DNA of 56,709 bases from Ignavibacteriota bacterium (GTDB lineage: Bacteria > Bacteroidota > Ignavibacteria > Ignavibacteriales > Melioribacteraceae): contig PDPT01000048.1 of the NCBI GenBank assembly GCA_002746605.1, positions 1-56,709 on the forward strand. Reading direction: 5' to 3'. Below the pieces are notes generated by a model that was not told where the DNA came from, did no database searches, and saw nothing but the letters and a program-made list of their open reading frames with translations. Position 1 is the stretch's first letter. The number at the start of each line of letters is the position of its first letter. Below are positions 47,615-56,306 of the stretch, piece by piece. The translations under genes were made by a program, and so were the position numbers.

Positions 47615-48733
47615 ATGAATCCAACTTACGCAGAAATAAATCTTAATAATCTAATTTATAACTACCAAAATATAAGACGCAAAACCAAGACTAAAGTTTT
47701 AGCTGTTGTTAAAGCCGATGCATACGGACACGGAATGATTGAATGTGTAAAGGCGTTATCTAACTTAAAGAATAAACCTGAATATTATGGTGTTGCTCTT
47801 TTTGAAGAAGCATTACAACTCCGCAAAGCAAAAGTAATTAATGAACCTGTTCTTATATTTGCTCCTTTTAATAAAGAATTAGTTAAAGAATACATTAAAT
47901 TTAAAGTTTTGCCTACAATTTCAAATTATTCCCAAATAAAATTCTTAAAAAAACTTAATCTAAAAAAGAAATTAAAAATTCATGTTAACATAAATACGGG
48001 AATGAACAGATTAGGTTTACATTATAATGAAGCCGAAAAAAATATAGTTGAATTATCAAAAATCAAAAACATTGAAATTGACGGAGTTTACACACATTTT
48101 GCAACTTCTGATGAAAGAGATAAAACTTATGCTGAACTTCAATTAAAGCGATTTAAGAAAATTTTATCTGAATTAGATAGGCTGAATATAAGTTACGGAA
48201 TTATTCATTCGGCAAACAGCGGAGCAATTTTGGATATGCCCGAAACATATTTTGATATGGTCAGACCCGGAATCTCTCTTTACGGTTACTATCCTTCACT
48301 CGAAACAAGTGAATCAATTAAGCTGAAGCCTGTAATGTCTATTTATTCGAAAATTTCTACTATCGGTAAATTAAAGAAAAATGAAAGTCGGGGTTACGGA
48401 TTAATCTTTACGGCAAAAGAAAAATTACTTTACGGCACTTTACCGATTGGCTACGCTGATGGTTTGTCGCGAGGATTAAGCAATAAAATTGATGTTATAA
48501 TTAAAAATAAATTGTATCCTCAAATCGGTAGAATCTCAATGGATAGAATTGCTGTTAATCTTAAACATGCTAAAATTAGAGAGGGAAGCATTGTAACACT
48601 GCTGGGCAAATCAAAAAACTGTAAAATTGATGCTTGGGTTTGGGCAGCAATCTTAAATACAATTCCTTACGAAATAACTTGCTCAATTAGCAAAAGAGTC
48701 CCAAGAAAATATTCCCGAAGAAATAATTTATAA
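47615..48733 (+). CDS. alr: Alanine racemase
   Basis: Alr interconverts L- and D-alanine using pyridoxal phosphate, supplying D-alanine for peptidoglycan. The 372-residue length is normal. The PLP lysine is in VLAVVKADAYGHG (about residue 33). VNINTGMNRLGL is the second PLP-barrel signature, and RPGISLYGYYP is present. The catalytic tyrosine lies in RGYGLIFTA and LPIGYADGLSRGLSNK follows. It begins 80 bases from the divergent YbjQ start. Confidence 0.95.
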   Translation: MNPTYAEINLNNLIYNYQNIRRKTKTKVLAVVKADAYGHGMIECVKALSNLKNKPEYYGVALFEEALQLRKAKVINEPVLIFAPFNKELVKEYIKFKVLPTISNYSQIKFLKKLNLKKKLKIHVNINTGMNRLGLHYNEAEKNIVELSKIKNIEIDGVYTHFATSDERDKTYAELQLKRFKKILSELDRLNISYGIIHSANSGAILDMPETYFDMVRPGISLYGYYPSLETSESIKLKPVMSIYSKISTIGKLKKNESRGYGLIFTAKEKLLYGTLPIGYADGLSRGLSNKIDVIIKNKLYPQIGRISMDRIAVNLKHAKIREGSIVTLLGKSKNCKIDAWVWAAILNTIPYEITCSISKRVPRKYSRRNNL

Positions 48734-49007
48734 GCTGTACTGATAAAAAAGAGGGAAACGAAGCTCAAACTTTCGATATAAAAACGAAAGAAAAGATTTA
48801 AAAAAAGTACTAATATTTATAAATAATGATTATATTTGTAATAACTAAGAATAAGTAACAACGATTACTTATATCGAAGTCTAATAAAATTGCGGGTAAT
48901 TTTAGCCGCTAATAATTTCTCCAGGAACTTCACTCTGTTTTATAATTACCCAAAATTAAAATCTTTACAAGACTTTTTTTTATTACAACAAACAAAGAGG
49001 AAGTAAA
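48734..49007. other. Intergenic region before the secreted T9SS gene
   Basis: This 274-base AT-rich spacer contains no gene I can support. A GCGGGTAATTTTAGCC segment near 48892 resembles the GCGGG/CCCGC hairpin behind the next gene (50187-50215). AGAGGAAG lies just before the ATG at 49008. Confidence 0.3.
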
Positions 49008-50147
49008 ATGAAACGAAAATTATTTTTTTTAACAGTAACTTTACTTGCGTTTCTATGTCTGAAAGTATTCTCTCAACCTATAATTATCAATCACGACTGC
49101 GCAAAATTAGAACCAATCCCTGCATCGGCAATAGAAAAAGCAAAGCAAACATTACACATTGCGTATGCGCACACTTCACACGGAAGTCAAATAACTAAAG
49201 GTATGAGGGATTTAGAGGGACAAAAAAATCTCAAAGGTTACAAAGGAGATATCTACGGATGGAGTGAAGGAGGAATAGGCGACAAATTAGATATTGATGA
49301 CAGATTTATTGGGGGAGATTTAGGACATAACGGAAATGTAAGTTGGGCGGAACCTACTAGAAATTATCTAAAAAAAAATACTGATGTAAATGTCGTAATT
49401 TATTCATGGTGTGGAGGTTGCTCCGATAATACTCCCGAAGGTATTCAAGCATATCTTGATAAAATGAATGAATTAGAACAAGAATTTACTAATGTAAAGT
49501 TTGTTTACATGACCGGTCATAGAGATATTTGGGCAGATGCAACTTTAAAAGCAAATAATCAGCAAATTAGAGATTACTGTATTGCAAATGATAAAATATT
49601 ATACGATTTTGCAGATATAGAAAGTTATGATCCGGACGGCAAATATTACGAATTTGCAAATGATAATTGCGATTACTATTCAGGAGCAGGAACAGGACTC
49701 TTAGGTAATTGGGCAACAGAATGGCAAGACTCGCATACAGAAGGTGTTGATTGGTACGATTGTTCGGCAGCACACTCAAAACCTCTAAACGGAAATCTCA
49801 AAGCTTATGCTGCATGGTGGTTATGGGCTCGTTTGGCAGGTTGGCAAGGAACAACAGATGTTGAAAAACCCGATAACATCATAACGGTTTTTAGGTTAAA
49901 TCAAAACTATCCAAATCCATTTAATCCCAATACTATTATAAATTATGAGCTACCGGAAAACGGAGAGGTATTATTAGAAGTTTATAATTCCCTTGGAGAG
50001 AAAATAACAACTCTTGTAAACAGAAAAGAAAACAAAGGTGTTCACAAAGTAAACTTTTCTGCATATAATTTACCGAGCGGATTATATTTTTACAGAATAA
50101 GCTACAATAATAAAATAATAACCAAAAAAATGGTGTTGTTGAAGTAA
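49008..50147 (+). CDS. Secreted T9SS protein, possible SGNH-type hydrolase
   Basis: The 379-residue protein has a signal peptide (about residues 1-22, ending VFSQP) and a type A T9SS sorting domain from about residue 285 (RLNQNYPNPFNPNTIINYELPENG, ending KKMVLLK). The mature domain has HIAYAHTSHGSQITKGM, DLGHNG, VIYSWCGGCSD and FVYMTGHRDIWAD. The small conserved glycine, asparagine and histidine blocks suggest an SGNH-like esterase fold, but the classical GDS serine motif is not clear. The sorting domain indicates export and attachment to the cell surface. Its tail closely resembles the broken one at 1-166. The substrate is unknown. Confidence 0.7.
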   Translation: MKRKLFFLTVTLLAFLCLKVFSQPIIINHDCAKLEPIPASAIEKAKQTLHIAYAHTSHGSQITKGMRDLEGQKNLKGYKGDIYGWSEGGIGDKLDIDDRFIGGDLGHNGNVSWAEPTRNYLKKNTDVNVVIYSWCGGCSDNTPEGIQAYLDKMNELEQEFTNVKFVYMTGHRDIWADATLKANNQQIRDYCIANDKILYDFADIESYDPDGKYYEFANDNCDYYSGAGTGLLGNWATEWQDSHTEGVDWYDCSAAHSKPLNGNLKAYAAWWLWARLAGWQGTTDVEKPDNIITVFRLNQNYPNPFNPNTIINYELPENGEVLLEVYNSLGEKITTLVNRKENKGVHKVNFSAYNLPSGLYFYRISYNNKIITKKMVLLK

Positions 50148-50186
50148 AAATAGAGTCTGTAGATAAATTAATATAGCAAACAATAT

Positions 50187-50215
50187 GCGGGATAATGGTT
50201 AAATTCATTACCCGC
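50187..50215 (+). terminator. Hairpin after the secreted T9SS gene
   Basis: GCGGGATAATG (50187-50197) can pair with CATTACCCGC (50206-50215), with one bulged A and a short loop. The T-run that follows is weak, so it is either a modest terminator or a 3'-end stabilising hairpin. Confidence 0.5.
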
Positions 50216-50424
50216 AATACTATTTGTTTTGAAGGAATATAAAATTTTATCTTAAAACTATTTTAAGCTTGAAAGAAAATATCCCTATATATTGAAAAGA
50301 AACAAATAATTTATTTAACAATGCTAATACCACACTTATTATAAACAAATTCATAGATTAAACTATTGTTCTTAATAATAGATTAATTAAGCACAATAGA
50401 TATTGTTTAGGAGAGTAATTAATT

Positions 50425-50553
50425 ATGAATTCAATAAAAGTTATGATTTTAATTATTATTGTTATTATGGGCATTGAGCTGCAATTGTTTGAAGCTGCTT
50501 ATGCAGACGTTGATATTGGAGATGCTACTTTTGGGGGAATTATGAATGTATAA
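50425..50553 (+). CDS. Short peptide gene, 42 residues, putative secreted/leader peptide
   Basis: The peptide begins MNSIKVMILIIIVIMGIELQ, an N-terminal hydrophobic segment like a short signal, and continues LFEAAYADVDIGDATFGGIMNV. AGGAG lies at 50409-50413. The layout of a hydrophobic N terminus, an A-Y-A/D boundary and a short glycine-containing C-terminal core resembles the NVEAL-type peptides of Bacteroidota, which often lie next to six-bladed beta-propeller lipoproteins, as here. The exact NVEAL sequence is not present. It has no cysteines, so a thioether product is unlikely from this copy. It precedes the propeller lipoprotein gene by 48 bases. Confidence 0.5.
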   Translation: MNSIKVMILIIIVIMGIELQLFEAAYADVDIGDATFGGIMNV

Positions 50554-50601
50554 TGAGTGGTCAATTTACCCAATAATTTTTGAAAAGGAGAAAAATATTT
50601 T

Positions 50602-51691
50602 ATGATTTATAAATTCATTTTATTTATTTCTCTTGCAAGCTTAATTGCGTGTACTTCAAAAGAAAAAAATATTTTTATAGATAAAGAGAAATTGCTTGTT
50701 AAAATGGGGAAGAAAAATATTGAAATTCCTCTTGCTTTTTCAGTTGTTGAACAAGAATCGAACAAAAGGAATTGGAAAAATATTTATATCGAATTTGAAA
50801 AAAAACTAGGTGGATTAGAAGACACAACTTTCTTTATGCCCACTAGAATAAAAACAGATAGTAATGAAGAAATATTAATATTAGACAGACCAGACCATTC
50901 TATAAAAAAATTGACAAGTAGTGGTAATTTGTTAAATAGATATGGACGTTATGGAAGGGGACCAGGTGAATTTCTGAGCCCAATGGAATTTGATTATTTA
51001 GATAGTACTTTAGTAATACTTGATCCAAACATGAAGAAATGTGAAGTGTTTTATGATAATTTGAATTATACGATAAATTTAGATAATAATGCATTTGCAG
51101 TATGTAAGTCCGCAAGCAATAATATTGCAGTTTTACAGCTTTTTTCTCCTTTAGATAAGCCAATAATAAAAGAATATAACTATAAAAATAAAACAAACTA
51201 GGGATTTTACAAATATCATTAGCAAAAACATTAGCGAAGACCTAATTTTAGGCTTTTTACCAACTTTAGTAGGTAACTTAGAGAGGGCACCTAATAATTT
51301 ATTGTATTTGCCGAAGTATTTAAATTTTTTTGTAGTTTATGATTTAGAAGGTAATATTAAAGGAGCATATCGGTATATAGATCATACAGAAAATTATAAA
51401 TATGAGATTAATTCAACTACTGAATTTAATCTTGACTTACCGGATGAATACAGGTCATTTATTTGCGCTTCTGTTATTGATAATAAACTTGCATCAGCAA
51501 GTTTAAAGGGAATGAGAGAAAATAAAGCTGTAGTATATGATTTTTATTCCATTAGTAATGGTACATATTTATATTCAATTAAATTAGAAACTGTATCAGA
51601 TTTTACTCATATTCATATTACAAAAGATAGAATTATTTATGTTACAACAGAAAGTGAATTAATAATTCTCAAGTATAGATTATTAGATTAA
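50602..51691 (+). pseudogene. Six-bladed beta-propeller-type lipoprotein, frameshifted
   Basis: The first frame starts at 50602 after AAGGAG and encodes a lipobox (SLIAC, Cys17). The N-terminal blades include NRYGRYGRGPGEFLSPMEF, and the frame ends at TAG 51199-51201. The next frame is open across the break and continues (DFTNIISKNISEDLILGFLP) to 51691. The joined product would be about 360 residues, the normal length of these propeller lipoproteins, with the shift falling in the A-rich run around 51183-51196. The second propeller protein (52297-53271) has the equivalent GKGPGDF motif, which supports one broken gene over two genes. A real mutation, a sequencing error and ribosomal slippage are all possible. 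Confidence 0.65.
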
Positions 51692-51874
51692 AGAAATTTT
51701 CTCTTATAAATTACTAAAGATTCGTTTGTTGTAAGTCAATTAAGTTTGATCTAAATAGGATTAAACTTAGATTCCATTACCATGATTTTTTAGAGGGTAT
51801 TTTTGAAATATATCATGAGCATCTTTTTACAGAACTTAAGTGAGTAGAGTTATAATAATAGTTTGCTTGGTACC
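51692..51874. other. Spacer with hairpin between propeller 1 and direct repeat A
   Basis: Nothing coding is seen. AAGTTTGATC (51742-51751) and GATTAAACTT (51759-51768) form a 10-base hairpin with one G-U pair and no T-run, possibly a weak terminator of the first peptide-propeller unit. Confidence 0.4.
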
Positions 51875-52090
51875 AATCTCATTATGGATGATGGCAACAA
51901 GAAATCTTAAAAAAAGTCTTAGCTTGAAAAGTATTTCTTGACATTCTCTGTTTTTTTTTGCAATATATTTCACGAAAAGTATAGGCTAAAGTTTATGTAT
52001 TCCTAATACTCTTAAATTAAAATCTTGTTTTGGTAAAGTTAAAACACTTTCCTTTTTCTTATTTTACTACTCAATTGTTGTTTTTCATTT
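51875..52090. repeat. Direct repeat, copy A (with 5' remnant of mauE-like gene)
   Basis: This stretch matches 56301-56518 over its whole length, with an identical run of over 50 bases around 51907-51959. It includes a candidate promoter (TTGACA at 51938-51943, 17-base spacer, CAATAT at 51961-51966). It also includes a stretch translating to KSCFGKVKT and FFLFYYSI, which is the start of the mauE-like protein seen in copy B. After that point the sequence diverges into the ribosome-binding site of the second peptide gene. So copy A carries only a truncated mauE start, whose ATG region is also out of frame. Confidence 0.8.
51938..51966 (+). promoter_or_regulatory. Candidate sigma-70-like promoter in direct repeat A
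   Basis: TTGACA (51938-51943) and CAATAT (51961-51966) are separated by 17 bases. The equivalent place in copy B has TTGACA (56364-56369) and TAATGT (56388-56393) with an 18-base spacer. In copy A it would drive the peptide-lipoprotein-radical SAM genes. Many Bacteroidota genes use a different consensus, so this is a candidate only. Confidence 0.4.
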
Positions 52091-52108
52091 TCATAATAGG
52101 AGTAAGAT

Positions 52109-52243
52109 ATGATTGGAGAACTTAAGAGGGGGAATATTATTAATGCCACTTTAGTAACCGTTGTTTGTGCATGATTATGTCCTGCAAATTCTATTGTATA
52201 TGCTGTTGGAAATTGTGACGGTCATGCGGAGCATTATTATTGA
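52109..52243 (+). pseudogene. Second short peptide gene, interrupted by in-frame TGA
   Basis: AGGAG (52098-52102) sits six bases before the ATG. The frame reads MIGELKRGNIINATLVTVVC-A, hits TGA at 52172-52174 and continues in frame as LCPANSIVYAVGNCDGHAEHYY to TGA at 52241-52243. With the stop read through, the product would be 44 residues with a hydrophobic centre, an Y-A boundary and a polar Cys/His-rich tail. That is the same plan as the 42-residue peptide at 50425, and like it this one is followed directly by a propeller lipoprotein. The tail resembles a modifiable core. Whether it is a decayed gene, a sequencing error or something recoded is open. Confidence 0.45.
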
Positions 52244-52296
52244 TTAACTCTCCATAAGACAACTATTATTTTGTCCTATGGACTAATTAAAATTAT

Positions 52297-53271
52297 ATGA
52301 AACAAATAATATTAACTTTGGTAATGGTTGCAACTTTTTTAAGTTGTCAAAAAACTTCGACACAATATAATTTAACAATTGACACATTAGTAGTTTACGG
52401 TGATGATAAAGAGAATATATTTGGGCTGATAAATGATTTTCAATATAGAAATAATAAAGTTTATATTTTAGATATTCTTCAAAAGAAAATTTTTATCTTT
52501 AATTTACACGGTAAAATAATCAAGCAAATTCAACTAAGAACAGGTAAGGGTCCCGGTGATTTTACAATGGGCTTATTTGCTTTTGATTTAGTAAATGATA
52601 CAACTCTTGCTGTTCTAGATAATATGTTGAGAAGAGTACAACTTATTTCTACAAATTATGATTATATAAGTGGATTTAATGTAAACTTTATGCCAAATAA
52701 TTTGTTTTATAGAGATAGCTTATTTTATATATCGGGCAATAATGATAATAATTTAATGTATGTTTACAGATTAAATGGTGAAAAAGTAGATAGTTTGGGA
52801 AAACCATTCTTATTGAAAGGGCAACCCCAGCCTTGGTTTTCTAATGTTGCAATGGGAAGTGAGAATGAAATTTATTACACAAATCCATACAGTACAGAAA
52901 TAGTAAGATACGATAACAGCAAACTTACTTGGAGATTTTTTGATGAAAAGTTAGATTTAGTATCAACACCAGCAATGAGAAAAAATGGGAATAAAATATC
53001 GCTTATGAACCCAATGAAAGGCTGGAGTTCTATATGTTTGTATAATAATTTTGTTATTGCAACAACATATAACTACAAGAGTAACGAAGAAGGTGAAATA
53101 CTTCCCCAAATATTATTGCTTGAAAAAAATAACGGTCAATTGCTATTCCAAAAAGAAGTGGAAGAACCTATAGTAATTAAAAGTTTTGATAATGGGCAAC
53201 ACGTATTTATAACTTCAAATAGTCCTTATCCTCATCTAAAAAAAGTTTCACTTAAAATTAATAGAGAATAA
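52297..53271 (+). CDS. Six-bladed beta-propeller-type lipoprotein
   Basis: The 324-residue lipoprotein has its lipobox in VATFLSC (Cys17). The mature part has repeated blade patterns (KVYILDILQKKIFIFNLHGKIIKQI; TTLAVLDNMLRRVQLISTNYDYI; LFYISGNNDNNLMYVYRL; EIYYTNPYSTEIVRYD). The GKGPGDF motif near residue 84 is typical of the Bacteroidota six-bladed propeller family (NHL/BF3164-like). Such proteins are probably periplasmic or surface binding proteins and often accompany NVEAL-type peptides. It follows the interrupted peptide gene by 53 bases. A 12-base tandem repeat begins at its stop codon. Confidence 0.8.
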   Translation: MKQIILTLVMVATFLSCQKTSTQYNLTIDTLVVYGDDKENIFGLINDFQYRNNKVYILDILQKKIFIFNLHGKIIKQIQLRTGKGPGDFTMGLFAFDLVNDTTLAVLDNMLRRVQLISTNYDYISGFNVNFMPNNLFYRDSLFYISGNNDNNLMYVYRLNGEKVDSLGKPFLLKGQPQPWFSNVAMGSENEIYYTNPYSTEIVRYDNSKLTWRFFDEKLDLVSTPAMRKNGNKISLMNPMKGWSSICLYNNFVIATTYNYKSNEEGEILPQILLLEKNNGQLLFQKEVEEPIVIKSFDNGQHVFITSNSPYPHLKKVSLKINRE

Positions 53272-53409
53272 AAACTATGATAAAAACTATGATAAAAACA
53301 TTAGGTAATAATTCTTATAAAATACATAAAAATTTTTCGTTTAATGTAAATTGTGTGTGTGATTCTTCACTTTGCATGGAAAAATTTGAATATCTCAGTG
53401 GGTATAGTG

Positions 53410-54375
53410 ATGCTTTATTTGCATATCAACCAGAAATTTTTAATTTTTTTTCTATTTCTAATAACAATAATCTCTTGTGTTAGCGATAAAAAGATAGATG
53501 AAATTAAGTTAGAAAAGATTGATATTAAAATCGTTCCTAACAAAGTTCCTATTGTTGTTGCAAATAACAATTTAATTGCTTTAATAAGTACTGATATGGG
53601 AACAAAACAACTTGTCTTTTATGATAAAAGAAATTATAAAGAGACAAATAAAATTGATTTAGTTGAGCTTGGACTAAAACGAACAGAATTTATTGCTTTG
53701 TCAGAAAATAATGAAATATTTTTATTAGGAAGATTTAATAGAGAAGAAAATAGCAAGTCCGAAAAATACTACCTTGTAAAACTCGCAAAAGTAGAATCTA
53801 ATCAACCAAAATTTTTATGTAAAATAAATTATAAGCCAAGAGATTTATACCTGCACAATAACTATTTATTTATCTTAGGTAATAGTAATGGAAAATTTAT
53901 TCATATATATGATAAAACAGGTAAAAAAGAACGCTCATTTTTAGATACTGATAATTTGAACTTATCGGAAGTTGAATTTAATTTACATCTTAAAATATAC
54001 AAGGATAAATATTACATGTCTTCTGCACAAAATTTTGCTATAACTATTATAAACAATTTTGGTTTAATAGAAAAAAAAATAAAATTTAGAAGTGATAATG
54101 ATTTAATTGTTTATAACAATTTTGGAAATAAAAATAAAGTTTACAGAAAAAAAGGAATCAATAATTTTTTTGTAAAAGATAACAAAATATATGTTACTTG
54201 TTTTGAGCATATCAAGTTTAATACATCATATTGGTATAATATTATTAGTTTAAGTGATTATACTTTATTGAAAACTATTAAAACGGAAAGTATATATAAT
54301 ATGTGTGAATATCAAAATGATATTTTTGTCTGGAATAATTTTCCTGATTTTCAAATCTATAAGGTCTATTTCTAA
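53410..54375 (+). CDS. Beta-propeller-type lipoprotein, second in the cassette
   Basis: The frame is open from 53353, but the ATG at 53410 gives a clean lipoprotein signal (MLYLHINQKFLIFFLFLITI, then ISC with Cys23). The mature part of about 300 residues consists of strand pairs with D-K-T-G-K type turns (LFILGNSNGKFIHIYDKTGKKERSF), consistent with a propeller, though it is more divergent and lacks a GxGPG motif. It is on the same strand, between the propeller gene at 52297 and the radical SAM gene, and ends 16 bases before the latter. It could be a binding partner of the modified peptide. There is no clear ribosome-binding site. Confidence 0.7.
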   Translation: MLYLHINQKFLIFFLFLITIISCVSDKKIDEIKLEKIDIKIVPNKVPIVVANNNLIALISTDMGTKQLVFYDKRNYKETNKIDLVELGLKRTEFIALSENNEIFLLGRFNREENSKSEKYYLVKLAKVESNQPKFLCKINYKPRDLYLHNNYLFILGNSNGKFIHIYDKTGKKERSFLDTDNLNLSEVEFNLHLKIYKDKYYMSSAQNFAITIINNFGLIEKKIKFRSDNDLIVYNNFGNKNKVYRKKGINNFFVKDNKIYVTCFEHIKFNTSYWYNIISLSDYTLLKTIKTESIYNMCEYQNDIFVWNNFPDFQIYKVYF

Positions 54376-54391
54376 TAATGGAGTGATTTTT

Positions 54392-55858
54392 ATGAAATAC
54401 TTTTATACATACGAAGTAGATAGTAGGTTTTGGTTGTATGACAGATATTCTAATACAATAAATGAAGTTGATTTTTTAACATGTAAAATATTTGAAACCT
54501 ACGATAAACACAAATTCGATGAAAAAATAGTATTATCAGTATTAGAAAGTTTTGCAAACCCATCTAAAATAAAAAAAGCACTTCAAGAAATAAAGTTTTA
54601 TCAGGAAGAAAAAGAAATGTTTGTTTGTAAAAATATTGATAAATGTGTTATGCCTATTTCAGAACAAGAATTACTGTACAAATATAACAACGAAATCAGT
54701 CATGTTATATTTAACATAACAGATAATTGCAATATGCGATGTAAGTACTGTAAGTTTGGAGAAACTTATCAAGATTCAAGAAACCATAATAATAAAAGTA
54801 TGAGTTTAGAAGTTATTGATAATGGATTAAAGCTTATAGATAAATATTATAAAAACACCAAAACTTTAATTATTGCTTTTTATGGGGGGGAACCATTAAT
54901 AGAATTTAATAAAATTAAGTTGATTGTTAATAGAATTAAGGCAAAGTATAACAATGTTAGGTTTTCCTTTACTACAAACGGAGTGCTACTTAACAATAAA
55001 ATAATAGATTTCCTAATTAAAAATAACTTTATAATAAAAGTTAGTTTAGATGGATCAAAAGAGAAACATGATTCAAATAGAGTTTTAATAAATAATAAAG
55101 GAACATTTGATATTATTAAACAAAAATTAGATATTATTAAGGAAAAGGATGTTGATTATTTTAACAAAAATATGGGATTTATTTTAACTTTAGCACCTCC
55201 TTATAACCTTATGGAAATTGTAGATTTTTTTGAACAAAACACAAATATTAACCAACCTATTTTAATAAATTACGTTGATGTATTTGATACAACTTATTTT
55301 AAAAACTTTAATATGAAAAATGAAGTTGAAAATTTGAAAGAACAACAAAAAATTCTTTTGGCTGAATATATTAAATATAAAATAAATAATATAAAGAATA
55401 AGAGAGCTAAAATTTTGGAAGAATTTTTTAGTAAACCTTTAAATTTATTGGATGAAAGATTAATTTTTCCCCTAAAGTATAAGGAAGTTTCGCCTAATGG
55501 TGCATGTTATCCAGGCATAGATAGGTTATTTATTAACACGGATGGAAAACTGGGAATGTGCGAGAAAGTAAATGAAAATCTGCCTTTAGGTGATGTTTTT
55601 CAAGGTATAAATATAGATAAAGTAAAAAAAATATATAATAATTATTGTGATATTATAAATAAAGTGTGTTTAGATTGTTGGGCTTATAGATTGTGCGGAA
55701 GTTGTTACAATGGTTCTATTAAAGGAGGTCTGCTCTCAGTTGAAAGAAAAAAAGAAGATTGTACCATTAAAATGAAATCAATAAAGAAAAATTTAATTCT
55801 ATATACCAAAATAAAAATGTATAATGACGATGCCTTTAAATCTTATAATTTAACCTAA
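54392..55858 (+). CDS. Radical SAM/SPASM protein, putative peptide maturase
   Basis: Radical SAM enzymes use a 4Fe-4S cluster and S-adenosylmethionine to make a radical. The cluster motif is Cys113-x3-Cys117-x2-Cys120 (NCNMRCKYCKFG), and FYGGEPL and SFTTNG follow. The C-terminal SPASM domain has the complete ligand pattern: Cys372, then Cys390 (x12-G-x4-C), then Cys426-x2-Cys429-x5-Cys435-x2-Cys438 and Cys457. These match two auxiliary clusters as in peptide maturases such as AlbA- or PqqE-type enzymes. The N-terminal 100 residues look like a peptide-recognition domain but are not identified. I place the start at ATG 54392, where GGAG precedes, giving 488 residues. Its substrate is probably a short peptide encoded nearby. 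Confidence 0.87.
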   Translation: MKYFYTYEVDSRFWLYDRYSNTINEVDFLTCKIFETYDKHKFDEKIVLSVLESFANPSKIKKALQEIKFYQEEKEMFVCKNIDKCVMPISEQELLYKYNNEISHVIFNITDNCNMRCKYCKFGETYQDSRNHNNKSMSLEVIDNGLKLIDKYYKNTKTLIIAFYGGEPLIEFNKIKLIVNRIKAKYNNVRFSFTTNGVLLNNKIIDFLIKNNFIIKVSLDGSKEKHDSNRVLINNKGTFDIIKQKLDIIKEKDVDYFNKNMGFILTLAPPYNLMEIVDFFEQNTNINQPILINYVDVFDTTYFKNFNMKNEVENLKEQQKILLAEYIKYKINNIKNKRAKILEEFFSKPLNLLDERLIFPLKYKEVSPNGACYPGIDRLFINTDGKLGMCEKVNENLPLGDVFQGINIDKVKKIYNNYCDIINKVCLDCWAYRLCGSCYNGSIKGGLLSVERKKEDCTIKMKSIKKNLILYTKIKMYNDDAFKSYNLT

Positions 55859-56300
55859 AAATGATGTTAAAACTAAAACAAATCATATTATTTCTGCAGA
55901 ATGATTTTTATTTTTTAGAGACTGAAAAATATTTTGTGTAAATGAAAAAATAGGGTTAAAGAATATCCTCAAATCTGTCGTTAAAATAAATAGAAAAATG
56001 GGATAAAACAACCACCCAATTTCTAATAGATAGTCCATTTCTTAGATAAATCTCTGTAAGCCCAAAATAACATTTTCACTACCTTCATATTTCTAAAAAT
56101 AGTAAAAACCTTAATAATTACATGTTTTGATTAATTTATCTATTAAACGACCAGTAAAAATTTCAATTTTATTTTTTTGAATTATATTTATAGAAAATTT
56201 TTGTTGGTGTCATCGCTCACTCGATGATACTTCGTTTAATTTTATTCTGATGGACAAGTATAAATAAGAAAATTTGCAGTCATTACGAGCGAAGCGAAGT
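55859..56300. other. Spacer between radical SAM gene and direct repeat B
   Basis: No gene is supported in this 440-base stretch. A 26-codon ORF at 55861-55941 follows the stop directly but has no ribosome-binding site. A small hairpin TCATCG/CGATGA lies near 56208-56226. The region is AT-rich and ends in the palindromic repeat arm at 56279-56306. Confidence 0.4.
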
Positions 56301-56306
56301 AATCTC
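56279..56306. repeat. Repeat arm GTCATTACGAGCGAAGCGAAG, then TAATCTC
   Basis: This is the best-preserved arm of the intergenic repeat family. It reads GTCATTACGAGCGAAGCGAAG followed by TAATCTC, and its reverse complement matches the outer part of copies 1 and 2. Sequences of this GTCATTGCGAGCGAAGCGAAG type are known as widespread dispersed repeats in several bacterial groups. It overlaps the beginning of direct repeat B. Confidence 0.5.

Noticed and set aside
52172..52174. Selenocysteine codon in the second peptide gene
   Set aside because: No stable hairpin is evident right after the TGA and no selenium-insertion gene is in the window; a mutation or sequence error is simpler.
55861..55941. 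26-codon ORF directly after the radical SAM stop, considered as a precursor peptide
   Set aside because: No ribosome-binding site and no core-like composition; it is mostly aromatic and charged residues without cysteine or glycine.
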